DNA from: an uncultured Clostridium sp.
GTDB taxonomy: Bacteria; Bacillota; Clostridia; Lachnospirales; Lachnospiraceae
NCBI GenBank assembly: GCA_947644195.1
Contig: CANRZB010000035.1
Span: 1 to 41,511 of the forward strand
DNA: 41,511 nucleotides
Direction: 5' to 3'
Made by a program: the position numbers and the translations under genes. Numbering within the stretch: position 1 is the first letter of the stretch; each line of letters starts with the position of its first letter. The notes beneath the pieces are model-generated. The model saw only the letters and a program-made list of their open reading frames with translations. It had not been told where the DNA came from and made no database searches. Below, piece by piece: positions 1 through 8,992 of this stretch.

Positions 1-59
1 TTATGAAAATAGGATCTGTTTCGACAATTTACACCTTGTCCTCAAAAAATCTTCAGAGA

Positions 60-1361
60 TCATGGGAGTGATACCAGTCCGGCATCCACCAGATATTGCA
101 GGGACATCGTAATGCCGAAACGAGCGTGATACCAAGTCAATCCACCCTGGAAATAGACGGCGTATGGCGGTTCTACCGGACCGTCTGCGCTTAGCTCAAT
201 GGAAGAACCCTGAACAAATGCGCCTGCCGCCATAATGACGTCACTATGATAGCCGGGCATCGCATATGGTTCTGGCGCTACATGGCTGTCTACCGGAGAG
301 CCTGCTTGAATCCCCTTGCAAAAAGCAATCACACCCTCTGGGGATCCCAGAGTAACCGCCTGGATAATATCATGACGGGATTCTTTGCTGTCCGGCACCA
401 CTGGAAATCCTAGCTTTTCATAGACATTTGCTGCAAAAACGGCTCCTTTGAGGGCACCTGCAGTAACCGTTGGCGCCAGAAAGAGTCCCTGATAAAAGGA
501 ACGGTTGACGCCCAACGTTGCCCCGACTTCTTTTCCCAGGCCGGGAGCCGTCAAGCGATAGGCGCAGAGATCAATCAGATCCTGTCTGCCGACAATGTAA
601 CCGCCAATTGGTGCCAAGCCGCCACCCGGATTTTTAATCAAAGAGCCTACGCAGAGATCTGCGCCTACCTGGATTGGTTCCCTTTCTTCGACAAATTCGC
701 CATAGCAGTTGTCAACCATACAGATAACATCCGGCTTGATACTCTTGATCCGGGCGATCAACTCCCCGATCCGCTCCACGGAAAGGGTAGGTCTAGCTGC
801 ATATCCTTTGGAACGCTGGATGGTAATCAGTTTGGTATTGTCATGGATTGCGGCACGGATCCCGTCGTAATCGAAAGAACCGTCTGGCAGCAGGTCAACT
901 TGTGCGTATTGGATACCAAACTCTCGTAACGAACCCGGCGGATTGTCCGGTTTTATGCCGATTACTCCCTCCAGGGTATCATAGGGTTTGCCCACCGGAG
1001 ACAGCAATTCATCCCCCGGGCGGAGGATGGCTGACAATGCCACTGTCAATGCGTGGGTTCCACAGGTAAGCTGGGGACGCACTAATGCTGATTCCGCCTG
1101 AAAGATCTGCGCATATACAGCCTCCAAGGTTTCCCGTCCCAGATCATCATACCCATATCCGGTGCTGGATTCAAAGCAGGCGGTACTGACCCGGTTCTTC
1201 TGCATGGCATGCAGTACTTTCATCTGGTTTACCTCTGCCATAGCATCCATCGCCTCGAAGCGATCCCGCAGCCCTTCCTGGATCTCTGCACAGAAATCAT
1301 AGACTTTCGCTGAAATCCCTGCAGATAAATAATTTTCCCGTAATAATTCCCTTGTATTCAT
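60..1361 (-). CDS. PLP-dependent methionine gamma-lyase-like protein (YnbB / 'aluminium resistance' family)
   Basis: A 433-residue fold-type I PLP enzyme, cytoplasmic, of the family annotated as aluminium resistance protein or methionine gamma-lyase family protein (B. subtilis YnbB). The likely Schiff-base lysine is K243 in GSLIKNPGGG, and the cofactor-contacting aspartate is D217 in VDNCYGEF. The N-terminal FESSTGYGYDD stretch and the CGTHA motif near residue 100 are typical of the family. Length is normal. The start follows a GAGGG Shine-Dalgarno. It lies 73 bases downstream of miaA on the same strand, an arrangement common in Firmicutes, and may be co-transcribed with mutS-mutL-miaA. True substrate unknown: the family is related to Cys/Met metabolism enzymes, and the aluminium resistance label is historical. 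The 59 bases beyond its stop hold nothing I can identify. Confidence 0.9.
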   Translation of the reverse strand: MNTRELLRENYLSAGISAKVYDFCAEIQEGLRDRFEAMDAMAEVNQMKVLHAMQKNRVSTACFESSTGYGYDDLGRETLEAVYAQIFQAESALVRPQLTCGTHALTVALSAILRPGDELLSPVGKPYDTLEGVIGIKPDNPPGSLREFGIQYAQVDLLPDGSFDYDGIRAAIHDNTKLITIQRSKGYAARPTLSVERIGELIARIKSIKPDVICMVDNCYGEFVEEREPIQVGADLCVGSLIKNPGGGLAPIGGYIVGRQDLIDLCAYRLTAPGLGKEVGATLGVNRSFYQGLFLAPTVTAGALKGAVFAANVYEKLGFPVVPDSKESRHDIIQAVTLGSPEGVIAFCKGIQAGSPVDSHVAPEPYAMPGYHSDVIMAAGAFVQGSSIELSADGPVEPPYAVYFQGGLTWYHARFGITMSLQYLVDAGLVSLP

Positions 1362-1434
1362 GTTCTGTCCCTCTCTATAGAATAATCAGTCTATCTAACG
1401 AAAATAAGTAACACCATAAATATCATGGTAATTT

Positions 1435-2412
1435 CTATCTCTTTATCATACCATAATTCTGTAAATCCTGGATACAATATTCCAGTAATGCCTCTTCCGT
1501 TTCAAATTGTTCCTTGTCGAGCCAGGTAACGTCCCGTTCCCTGCGAAACCAAGTGTTTTGACGCTTTGCAAAATGTCTGGTCTCCTGTTTGATTTTATCA
1601 AAGGCTTCCTCCATGGTAATCTCACCATCCAGTGCCTGTAGAATCTCTTTATAGCCCAGTCCCTGCATGGATACCAGATCCTTGGTGCAGCCCGATTCCG
1701 ACAATTTACGGACCTCATCTTCCAATCCCTCCTGGCGCATCTGGTCTACACGCTGATTGATTCGCTCATACAGTATTTCCCGTGGCAGGCGCAGTACATA
1801 GTAACGAAATCGAAACGGAGAAGTTTTTTGCTGTTCCTCGGCATTATGTTCCGATATTTTTGCTCCGGTCTGCCGATAGAATTCCAATGCCCGGATGACC
1901 CGTTTGATGTTATTGGGATGAATCTGTTTTGCCGCCTCCGGGTCAACCTGTGCCAACTGCCGGTGTAAAACTTCCGCTCCCCTGCTCTCTGCTTCCTGCT
2001 GTAATTGCTTACGATACGTTTCGTCCTGTTCTGTCTGGGTAAAATGAATCTGGTATAACACTGCCTGGATATAAAATCCTGTCCCTCCTACCAGAATCGG
2101 AATATGCCCCCTGTCATAGATTTCTGTCATACATTGGTTGCAATAATTTTGAAATGCCGCTACATGAAAGGGCTCCCTGGGATCCAAAATATCAATCAGA
2201 TGGTGGGGAATCCCCTGCATTTCCGAAGGCCGGATCTTGGCAGTGCCGATATCCATGCCACGGTATACCTGCATAGAATCTGCGGAAATAATCTCGCCGC
2301 CCACTGCCTTTGCCAATCCAATGGATAATGCTGTCTTGCCCACCGCAGTTGGGCCTGTCAAAATAATCAAAGGCTTATGTGCCGTTTCTATTCTGTCCGT
2401 TTTTTGGGACAT
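1435..2412 (-). CDS. miaA: tRNA dimethylallyltransferase MiaA
   Basis: 325 residues. It transfers a dimethylallyl group from DMAPP to N6 of A37 in tRNAs that read UNN codons, the first step toward ms2i6A. The P-loop is GPTAVGKT near residues 20-27, followed by the family motif DSMQVYRGMDIGTAKI and the IPHHLIDIL stretch. The C-terminal half keeps the KQETRHFAKRQNTWFR segment that contacts the anticodon arm. Length is normal. The start is supported by a GAGG site about 8 bases upstream. It lies 127 bases after mutL in the same direction. Many Clostridia carry hfq immediately after miaA; here a PLP enzyme gene follows and no hfq-like frame is visible in the 73-base gap. Confidence 0.97.
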   Translation of the reverse strand: MSQKTDRIETAHKPLIILTGPTAVGKTALSIGLAKAVGGEIISADSMQVYRGMDIGTAKIRPSEMQGIPHHLIDILDPREPFHVAAFQNYCNQCMTEIYDRGHIPILVGGTGFYIQAVLYQIHFTQTEQDETYRKQLQQEAESRGAEVLHRQLAQVDPEAAKQIHPNNIKRVIRALEFYRQTGAKISEHNAEEQQKTSPFRFRYYVLRLPREILYERINQRVDQMRQEGLEDEVRKLSESGCTKDLVSMQGLGYKEILQALDGEITMEEAFDKIKQETRHFAKRQNTWFRRERDVTWLDKEQFETEEALLEYCIQDLQNYGMIKR

Positions 2413-2425
2413 AGCAATCCTCTTT

Positions 2426-2520
2426 TCTGAGCGGCAAAATACGAAAAGGCAATGATCATTCTACCGATGCCGTTTCCCTTCCTCCATTCAAGCTATTTGT
2501 TTCCGCTCAGAACAAATAGC
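2426..2520 (-). promoter_or_regulatory. Hairpin with loop complementary to the miaA leader
   Basis: In the mutL-miaA gap, 2492-2501 and 2511-2520 form a perfect 10-bp stem with a 9-base loop. The loop plus two stem bases (2503-2512) are a perfect 10-base complement of 2426-2435, which lies just upstream of the miaA ribosome binding site. In RNA this could form a pseudoknot or switch between two folds. There is no U-run after the hairpin on the minus strand, so a simple terminator is unlikely. The pairing is read directly from the sequence; any regulatory role is inference. Confidence 0.4.
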
Positions 2521-2539
2521 AAACTTTCTGTATCCTAAC

Positions 2540-4612
2540 TTAGAGAATTCGCTTGAATTTCTTTTCTAGTTCCCGTTTCGTCATACGGATCATGGTTGGT
2601 CTGCCATGTGGACAATGATAGGGATTCTCTAATGTCATCATTTCACGGATCAACTCCTCTGCCTGCCGCACATCCATTTTATGATTCCCCTTGACAGCAG
2701 CTTTACATGACATGGAGGCCACACGTTCTAACAATAATTCAGGGGTTGTGCTGCCATGATGCCCTGCCAACAGATCTAACGCATCGGTCAGCATGTCCAC
2801 CGTATTTATCGTAGGCAAATGGGCCGGAACACCGGTTACCGCATATTCCCTGCCTCCAAACGACTCGATCTGGAAGCCCAGCGCCTGAAAGAGTTCTTCC
2901 TGTTCTTCGAGGATCTGCTGTTCTGCCATGGACAGGGTCAATACTATGGGAGGTTGTGTCATCTGGATCATCGGTTGATGTTCACGGATCTGCTTCATGA
3001 ATCTTTCATACAGGACTTTCTCATGTGCTGCATGCTGATCCACGAGATACATACTGTCCTCATATTCCATGATCCAATAGGTGGAAAATACCTGGCCGAT
3101 CATACGGATCTCTTTCCCAGCCTGATCTGATAGTATACCATCCCCAAATAAGGACTGTTGCTTTCCATAGACCGGACCCTGCTCTGCAACTTGCTGCGAA
3201 ATCTGTCTGTTCTCTGCGTTTGTTTCTTCCGGCTGCTTCCTGGTTTGTTGCAAAATGGTTCCACTCTCTGCGTTTGTTTCCTCCGGCTGCTTCCTGGTTT
3301 GTTGCGAAATGGTTCCACTCTCTGCGTTTGTTTCTTCTGGCTGATTCCTGGTTTGTTGCGAAATCAGTCCGCTCTCTGCATTTGTTTCTTCTGGCTGCTG
3401 TCTGGCCGGTTCCACTTTTTGCAGTTTCTGAGTTTTGGGGAATTGTCCCGTTTCTGTATCCTGCCGTACATCCGCAATTTGTTCTGGTTCCTTTGGTAAC
3501 GGATTTCTCTGTCCAGAATGATGTTCTTCCTCCGTCCTCCGTCTGGTCTCAAATGGCTCATTTCCCCGGTCTTTTTTCTGTCTGACCCGCGGCTCCTGCT
3601 GTAGGCGGATTTCAGGAATAAACTCTTTCTGCTTTAATCCTTCCGCAATCGCATGATAGATACTTTGAAAGATTTCCTGTTCCTTTGTAAACCGAATCTC
3701 CATTTTTTGTGGATGTACATTGACATCAATATATTGGGGATCAATCGTCAGATGGAGCACCGTAAAAGGATAGCGATGCTGCATCGTATATTGCGAATAA
3801 GCTTCCTCGATTGCTCGGTGAATCACGGTGCTGCGGATATAACGGCCATTAATAAAATAATTCATATAACTGCGGTTACCCCGGGATAGAATCGGCTTTC
3901 CCAGAAAACCATCTATCCGGGCAAAAACTTCCTCCGTATGGATTTCCATAAGATTTGAGGCGACTTCTTTGCCGTAGATATGATAAATCACATCTTTTAA
4001 ATTGCCATTGCCAGCCGTGGTCAGTTTTGGCTGGTTCTGGTTGATAAAACGAAACGCAATTTCAGGATGGGATAATGCCAAACGTTCTAATGCCGTGTTA
4101 ATATAACTGGCCTCTGTGGGAGAAGTTTTCAGGAACTTGAGCCGCGCCGGGGTATTATAGAACAAATTCCGCACAATAAAGGTAGTTCCCTCCGGACAAC
4201 CAACGGACTCGTTTGTTTTCTCCTCACCGCCCTCTATGACATAACGGGTTCCCATCAAAGCATCCCTGGTCTTGGTAACCATTTCTAACTGTGAGACAGC
4301 GGCAATGCTTGCCAGGGCCTCCCCCCGGAATCCCAGACTGGACACTGCCAATAAATCCGTTGCATCCTGGATCTTGCTCGTCGTATGGGGCAAAAATGCC
4401 AGCGGAATTTCTTCCGACGCAATGCCACAGCCGTTATCTGTCATCCGAATTAATGCCTTGCCTCCATCACGTATTTCCACCGTAACCGCATTGGCGCCTG
4501 CATCAATCGCATTTTCCACCAATTCCTTTACCACGGCCATAGGACGCTCCACAACCTCACCTGCCGCAATCTGGTTAATTGTCTCCTGGTCTAAAAGATG
4601 GATTTGTGGCAT
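2540..4612 (-). CDS. mutL: DNA mismatch repair protein MutL (endonuclease type) with repeat-expanded linker
   Basis: 690 residues from the ATG at 4612, chosen because MPQIHLLDQ matches the family N-terminus and an AAAGGAG site lies 10 bases upstream; the frame stays open 27 codons further. The N-terminal GHKL ATPase shows NAIDAG, DNGCGI and GFRGEAL. The C-terminal dimerisation domain has the metal-site motif DQHAAHEKVLYE and CPHGRPT, so this is a nicking MutL as expected in bacteria lacking MutH. MutL couples MutS mismatch recognition to strand incision. The linker between the domains is hydrophilic and holds four in-frame 18-residue repeats (about residues 406-477). It lies 119 bases after mutS in the same direction. 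Confidence 0.97.
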   Translation of the reverse strand: MPQIHLLDQETINQIAAGEVVERPMAVVKELVENAIDAGANAVTVEIRDGGKALIRMTDNGCGIASEEIPLAFLPHTTSKIQDATDLLAVSSLGFRGEALASIAAVSQLEMVTKTRDALMGTRYVIEGGEEKTNESVGCPEGTTFIVRNLFYNTPARLKFLKTSPTEASYINTALERLALSHPEIAFRFINQNQPKLTTAGNGNLKDVIYHIYGKEVASNLMEIHTEEVFARIDGFLGKPILSRGNRSYMNYFINGRYIRSTVIHRAIEEAYSQYTMQHRYPFTVLHLTIDPQYIDVNVHPQKMEIRFTKEQEIFQSIYHAIAEGLKQKEFIPEIRLQQEPRVRQKKDRGNEPFETRRRTEEEHHSGQRNPLPKEPEQIADVRQDTETGQFPKTQKLQKVEPARQQPEETNAESGLISQQTRNQPEETNAESGTISQQTRKQPEETNAESGTILQQTRKQPEETNAENRQISQQVAEQGPVYGKQQSLFGDGILSDQAGKEIRMIGQVFSTYWIMEYEDSMYLVDQHAAHEKVLYERFMKQIREHQPMIQMTQPPIVLTLSMAEQQILEEQEELFQALGFQIESFGGREYAVTGVPAHLPTINTVDMLTDALDLLAGHHGSTTPELLLERVASMSCKAAVKGNHKMDVRQAEELIREMMTLENPYHCPHGRPTMIRMTKRELEKKFKRIL
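3182..3397 (-). repeat. Four-copy 54-bp in-frame tandem repeat inside mutL
   Basis: Four successive 54-base units (3344-3397, 3290-3343, 3236-3289, 3182-3235) encode 18 residues each, beginning QPEETNAES in three copies and QPEETNAEN in the last. The marker word tctctg recurs exactly every 54 bases, at 3211, 3265, 3319 and 3373. The middle two units are nearly identical at nucleotide level and the outer copies have diverged more, which suggests recent expansion. Because 54 is a multiple of three, gain or loss of units would keep the reading frame. Confidence 0.95.
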
Positions 4613-4731
4613 ACTTCGTTGTCTCCTTTCTCTTAACCTATTTCTACGTCTCTTTCCCCCAAGAAAGAGATACTTGCGTTTTTTCAGAGTCATACCGTTT
4701 ACAGCCGCAGTATGCTATATAAACCGTAATT

Positions 4732-7425
4732 TTAAATGCGTTCCTTCAACTTCGTTTGGATCCGATACAGTATATTCATCGCTTCTATCGGTGTCGTAGC
4801 AGATAGATCCAGATCATGTAGTTCTACAATAATATCGTCTGTCTTAATTTTGGTACTCTCGGAATCAAACAGAGACAACTGCCCCATTTCATCCTCCGGC
4901 ATTTTTCGTTTCTGTCTCGTCTTCGTCTGTTGTTCCATCCCATAGGGATATTCTAACATCGGTTCCTCTAAATCAATCTCAATCTCCCTGGCTTTGGCGG
5001 CAATGTCATTGTCACTGAGCTGGTCAACAAGTTCCCGGGCACGTTTTAGTACATTTTCCGGGACACCAGCCAATTTTGCGACCTGAATTCCATAGCTTTT
5101 ATCTGCACCACCTTTTACAATTTTCCGAAGGAAAATGATATCATCCCCTTCCTCCTTGACGGCGATACAATAATTGTCTACGCTGTTCAGTTTGCCCTCC
5201 AATTCCGTCAATTCATGGTAATGGGTTGCAAACAGGGTTTTTGCACCCAACAGTTTCGTGTTGGCAATATGTTCAATCACAGCCCAGGCAATACTCAATC
5301 CATCAAAGGTACTGGTTCCCCTGCCGATTTCATCCAAAATAATCAAACTCTCCTTCGTGGCATTGCGTAGGATATTTGCAACTTCCGTCATTTCCACCAT
5401 AAAGGTACTCTGGCCGCTTGCCAGGTCATCGGATGCTCCCACACGGGTAAAAATCCGGTCTACAATACCAATGGTGGCAGAATCTGCCGGAACGAAAGAA
5501 CCAATCTGTGCCATTAACACGATCAACGCCGTCTGGCGCATATAGGTAGATTTCCCTGCCATATTAGGACCTGTGATAATCGAAATACGGTGTTTATGGC
5601 TATCCAGATAGGTATCGTTAGAGACAAACAGATCATTTTGGATCATCTGTTCCACAACGGGATGTCTGCCATTTTTGATATCAATTTTGCCCATCCGGTC
5701 CATCTGGGGACGCACATAACGATTCTGTTCGGCTACCAATGCCAGGGAGACATACATGTCAACTGCCGCAATGATCTTTGCTGTCTGCTGCACTCGGCTA
5801 ATCTCCGCATAGATCCGCTCTCGAACCTGACAGAACACCTCGTACTCCAAACTATATAAGCGATCCTCTGCCCCCAGGATCGTATCTTCCAATTCTTTTA
5901 ATTTAGGTGTGGTATAACGCTCTGCATTGGCCAATGTCTGCTTTCTGGTCCATTCCTCCGGAACCAGGTCTTTGTAGGAGTTGGTCACTTCCAGATAGTA
6001 TCCGAATACTTTATTGAACTTAATCCGCAGATTTTTAATCCCTGTACGCTCCTTTTCTGATTCCTGTAATTCCATCAGCCACTGTTTACCATCCGTTTTC
6101 GCCGCACGAAGACGGTCGATTTCCTCCTGGTAGCCGCTACGGATCATTCCACCTTCCCGCATGGCGATGGGTGGATCTTCTTCGATCGCATCCTCAATTA
6201 AACGACAGAGATCTTCTAAGGCGTCCAATTCCTCTCCATACGTTTTTAGGTAGGATTTCTCAAAGGTCTGCAACAGGTATTTGATAGAAGGTAGCATAGA
6301 TAAAGACTGCCGGAATGCTACCAGATCCCGTGGATTGGCGCTGCGGTAACTAATCTTGCTGATCAGCCGCTCCAAATCATAGATTGGGGTCAGATATTCC
6401 CGCAATTCCTCCCGGTTGATCACATGTTCCATTAATTCTTCAATCATGGTGTGCCGTTTTTCTATCTCATCTAAATCCAGCAGCGGCTGTTCCAGGGAAT
6501 TGCGCAGCAGACGCGCTCCCATCGCCGTCTTGGTCTTATCCAACACCCAGAACAGGGAACCCCGTTTGGATTTTTCGCGCATTGTCTCACATAGTTCGAG
6601 ATTGCGTCTGGTTGCCCGGTCGAGCAACATATATTGATTCGGTTCATAAGGCTTGATGGAACAAATATGATCTAAGGAAATCTTTTGCGTCTCCCGCAGA
6701 TATTGCATGACTGCGCCTGCGGCAACCATTCCAATCGAGTAATCATCCAACCCCAGGCCAGACAGGGCCGATACCTGAAAATGATCCTGTAAAGTCTGTT
6801 TACAACGATCCTCATCAAAATGCCAGTTGTCGACAGCCGATATCGCAATCCCCAGCCGATCCCGCAGATCTTCCAGATCAATACCAGACACCAGAAAAGC
6901 ATCGTTACAGATAATTTCGGATGGCATCGTTTTCCCGATTTCATCCAGTAATTTATTTTCAGCGTCAAACTCAGTGACATAATAATCTCCCGTTGTGACA
7001 TCCACATAGGAAACTCCATAGGCATTGGTGGTGTAGACAACGCACATGAGGTAGTTATTCCGGGATTCATCTAACGACTGCGTATTTAAGTTTGTACCCG
7101 GTGTGGCAACACGGACGACCGCCCGTTTTACCAATCCTTTCGCTGTCTTGGGATCCTCGACCTGCTCACAGATCGCCACCTTGTACCCATTTGCAACCAA
7201 TTTATCCAGATAGACGTCCACAGCATGAAATGGTACGCCGCACATAGGTGCTCGTTCCTCTAACCCACAGCTTTTTCCGGTCAGCGTCAATTCCAGGACC
7301 TCACTACAGATCTTAGCATCCTCGAAAAACATCTCATAAAAGTCCCCTAAACGATAAAAAAGAATACAATCTTTGTATTCCTCCTTAGTCTCCATATATT
7401 TCTGCATCATTGGTGTGAGTGGCAT
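4732..7425 (-). CDS. mutS: DNA mismatch repair ATPase MutS
   Basis: 897 residues, the size of MutS1. The N-terminal mismatch-binding segment contains FYRLGDFYEMFFEDA, which includes the Phe-x-Glu wedge (FYEMF) that stacks on the mispaired base. The Walker A motif GPNMAGKST lies near residue 617, followed by DEIGRGTSTFDG (Walker B region) and TLFATHYHELTEL. The C-terminus has the helix-turn-helix dimerisation part and a variable charged tail. It recognises mismatches and recruits MutL, encoded next. Start at 7425 is preceded by AAGGAG about 10 bases upstream; an in-frame ATG pair five codons later is a less likely alternative. The RNase P RNA gene ends about 100 bases upstream on the same strand. 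Confidence 0.98.
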   Translation of the reverse strand: MPLTPMMQKYMETKEEYKDCILFYRLGDFYEMFFEDAKICSEVLELTLTGKSCGLEERAPMCGVPFHAVDVYLDKLVANGYKVAICEQVEDPKTAKGLVKRAVVRVATPGTNLNTQSLDESRNNYLMCVVYTTNAYGVSYVDVTTGDYYVTEFDAENKLLDEIGKTMPSEIICNDAFLVSGIDLEDLRDRLGIAISAVDNWHFDEDRCKQTLQDHFQVSALSGLGLDDYSIGMVAAGAVMQYLRETQKISLDHICSIKPYEPNQYMLLDRATRRNLELCETMREKSKRGSLFWVLDKTKTAMGARLLRNSLEQPLLDLDEIEKRHTMIEELMEHVINREELREYLTPIYDLERLISKISYRSANPRDLVAFRQSLSMLPSIKYLLQTFEKSYLKTYGEELDALEDLCRLIEDAIEEDPPIAMREGGMIRSGYQEEIDRLRAAKTDGKQWLMELQESEKERTGIKNLRIKFNKVFGYYLEVTNSYKDLVPEEWTRKQTLANAERYTTPKLKELEDTILGAEDRLYSLEYEVFCQVRERIYAEISRVQQTAKIIAAVDMYVSLALVAEQNRYVRPQMDRMGKIDIKNGRHPVVEQMIQNDLFVSNDTYLDSHKHRISIITGPNMAGKSTYMRQTALIVLMAQIGSFVPADSATIGIVDRIFTRVGASDDLASGQSTFMVEMTEVANILRNATKESLIILDEIGRGTSTFDGLSIAWAVIEHIANTKLLGAKTLFATHYHELTELEGKLNSVDNYCIAVKEEGDDIIFLRKIVKGGADKSYGIQVAKLAGVPENVLKRARELVDQLSDNDIAAKAREIEIDLEEPMLEYPYGMEQQTKTRQKRKMPEDEMGQLSLFDSESTKIKTDDIIVELHDLDLSATTPIEAMNILYRIQTKLKERI

Positions 7426-7474
7426 GGTACGTTCGCTCCTTATCTATCCGTATGGATCTTTTATTCCGTAAAAT

Positions 7475-7510
7475 ACAGGGTACAGCAAAGAATCTGTGAC
7501 TGCACCCTGT
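7475..7510 (-). terminator. Probable intrinsic terminator after rnpB
   Basis: An 11-base inverted repeat with one mismatch (7475-7485 against 7500-7510, 14-base loop) lies between the 3' end of RNase P RNA and mutS. On the minus strand it is followed by TATTTTACGG, a modest U-rich tail; on the plus strand it is followed by a better T-run (ATTTTTCTTTT), although no plus-strand gene leads into it. Likely separates rnpB from mutS, with possible read-through. Confidence 0.5.
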
Positions 7511-7524
7511 GGATTTTTCTTTTA

Positions 7525-7873
7525 GAGTAACACTATAAGCCGAGTTCTGTATCAAACGATCATCTATCTAGGACTACTGTTACCAGCAGCCTCAAGCAAC
7601 CTACCCGGAACACGGCGGGCTACCGTATCGTTCCTGTTCGGTCTTGCTTCGGATGGGGTTTACATCTGCCATCTCTGTTACCAGAGATGCGGTAAGCTCT
7701 TACCTTACCGTTTCACCCTTACCACAGTGAAGCCTATGGCGGTTATTTTCTGTTGCACTGGCCTGGGAGTCGCCTCCACCGGACGTTATCCGGCATCCTG
7801 CCCTGTGAAGCCCGGACTTTCCTCACCTGCGGCCTTTCGGCACTTGCAGCTGCGATCGTCTGTGTTACTCATG
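7525..7873 (-). ncRNA. rnpB: RNase P RNA (rnpB), class A type
   Basis: The catalytic RNA of ribonuclease P, which removes 5' leaders from pre-tRNAs. On the minus strand it contains the conserved GAGGAAAGTCCGGGCTTC near the 5' end and ACAGAACTCGGCTTATAG near the 3' end, the two halves of the P4 core. A perfect 9-bp P1 helix pairs 7862-7870 with 7525-7533. The central part contains GTAAACCCCATCCG, matching the conserved J11/12-P12 region context. The length of about 350 nt and the absence of the B. subtilis-type peripheral elements point to class A architecture. End positions are set by P1 and by the promoter just upstream, so they are accurate only to a few bases. Confidence 0.96.
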
Positions 7874-7879
7874 GCATAT

Positions 7880-7908
7880 ATTCTAACATAGAGAATTGAA
7901 AAAGTAAA
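7880..7908 (-). promoter_or_regulatory. SigmaA-type promoter for rnpB
   Basis: On the minus strand, TTTACT (7903-7908) and TAGAAT (7880-7885) are separated by 17 bases, and the -10 box is preceded by TGT, giving an extended -10. A start 6-7 bases downstream falls at about 7873, immediately before the first P1 strand of RNase P RNA. Position relative to the RNA makes the assignment convincing, but it is a motif reading, not a measured start. Confidence 0.65.
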
Positions 7909-7935
7909 GAAAGACTGCAACACGATCACATAACC

Positions 7936-8850
7936 TTATAGAGCCTTGCAGATTGCAACAACATCATATTCCGGTGCAAATGTTTCTGCAATTTCACAGA
8001 TATGTTTTATCCGTTTAGGTTCTTCCTCCAATTCCTCTGCGATCACGTTTTCCTCTTTGCCTTTTTTCAGTTTACGGCAAACGAGTGAAACAAGTTTTCG
8101 AGTTTCTCCCTGAGCGATTCCTTGCTCGATTCCTCTTGCAATGTATGCATCTAAAACTTCACACATCGTTACGGCACCCCCCTCTTCCTTTTCTAAATGC
8201 TTCGTATAGTCCAGATAACGCCGATCTTTTGTAAATATGGATATAAATTCCAAAATTTCCTGTGGATGTTGTAGTATCGTTGTACTGTCCATAGGATCTT
8301 TTCCCAACCGCTTGCTCTTAAAAAATCGAGCAATCTCTCCAAAATCACTGGTAAACGATTGGATGGTTTCGTCATCCAAAAATGCAATGTCAAATACAAA
8401 GATTTTATAATCCTGTACATATTCTGATAATTCCGGCACTATGTCCAACATTTCGTGGAGACTTTTTGGAGCAGTCCATCGATTCTCTGTCATGTTTAAT
8501 ACAATGGTAATGACAGGCATCATTTGGGCTTCTCCATCATGAATCTGTTGCTGATACGTTCCCACATCGTATCTCATAACCCGAATCGGCATTGTCTTGT
8601 CATGATACGCCTGATTTTCAATCCCGAAAGAACTAATCATCAGATTTGTCTGATTGTGATACCTCTTTAGGATATCTCTTCCCTGACTATGGAATCTCTT
8701 AGAATCTGTTTTATAAACGGACTCTGTTGGCCCACTCTTTAGTCGTTCTGGAAGTAGGACTTGTTTTCGGAAAAGCAAGGTATTATAAATATCAGCAAAC
8801 ACCTCATTATAGTCTTCTAGTTTTTTGGCGGATAAGTCTTTTTCAGCCAT
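7936..8850 (-). CDS. Rpn-family recombination-promoting nuclease / YhgA-like putative transposase
   Basis: 304 residues of the family typed by E. coli RpnA (PD-(D/E)XK-like fold, old name transposase_31/YhgA-like). Visible traits are the early acidic DYNEVFADIYNTLLF region, the GIENQ motif near residue 77 followed by MPIRVMRYD, and the C-terminal ARGIEQGIAQGE helix found in many members. RpnA has been shown to be a DNA endonuclease that raises recombination; activity here is inferred. These genes occur in many copies in Lachnospiraceae genomes and behave as semi-mobile accessory genes. There are no terminal inverted repeats or target duplications that I can see around it. The start follows GGGAGG five bases upstream. 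It sits alone between rnpB and the DUF2207 gene. Confidence 0.8.
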   Translation of the reverse strand: MAEKDLSAKKLEDYNEVFADIYNTLLFRKQVLLPERLKSGPTESVYKTDSKRFHSQGRDILKRYHNQTNLMISSFGIENQAYHDKTMPIRVMRYDVGTYQQQIHDGEAQMMPVITIVLNMTENRWTAPKSLHEMLDIVPELSEYVQDYKIFVFDIAFLDDETIQSFTSDFGEIARFFKSKRLGKDPMDSTTILQHPQEILEFISIFTKDRRYLDYTKHLEKEEGGAVTMCEVLDAYIARGIEQGIAQGETRKLVSLVCRKLKKGKEENVIAEELEEEPKRIKHICEIAETFAPEYDVVAICKAL

Positions 8851-8992
8851 TTTGCCTCCCTGCTAAAAATTCGCATCCGCAGCTCCCCCGTACGCATTAC
8901 TTCGCTTATTTCTATATTTATTTGATATAGTATAAGCAAGATAATATTTTGCTTCATATGTAATTATACAGTCCGACCAGTAAAATTGCAAG

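Noticed and set aside
1-59. A 22-codon plus-strand frame beginning at base 3
   Set aside because: Too short, no visible ribosome site, and overlaps the end of the PLP enzyme gene on the other strand.
1362-1434. A hidden hfq gene after miaA
   Set aside because: The gap of 73 bases is too small and shows no Hfq-like sequence.
3182-3397. Tandem repeats considered as a CRISPR array
   Set aside because: Units are contiguous without unique spacers, in frame, and inside mutL.
3158-3585. Two overlapping plus-strand frames of 113-121 codons with repeated protein segments
   Set aside because: Antisense of the 54-bp mutL repeat. The repetition merely mirrors the repeat on the coding strand; there is no ribosome site.
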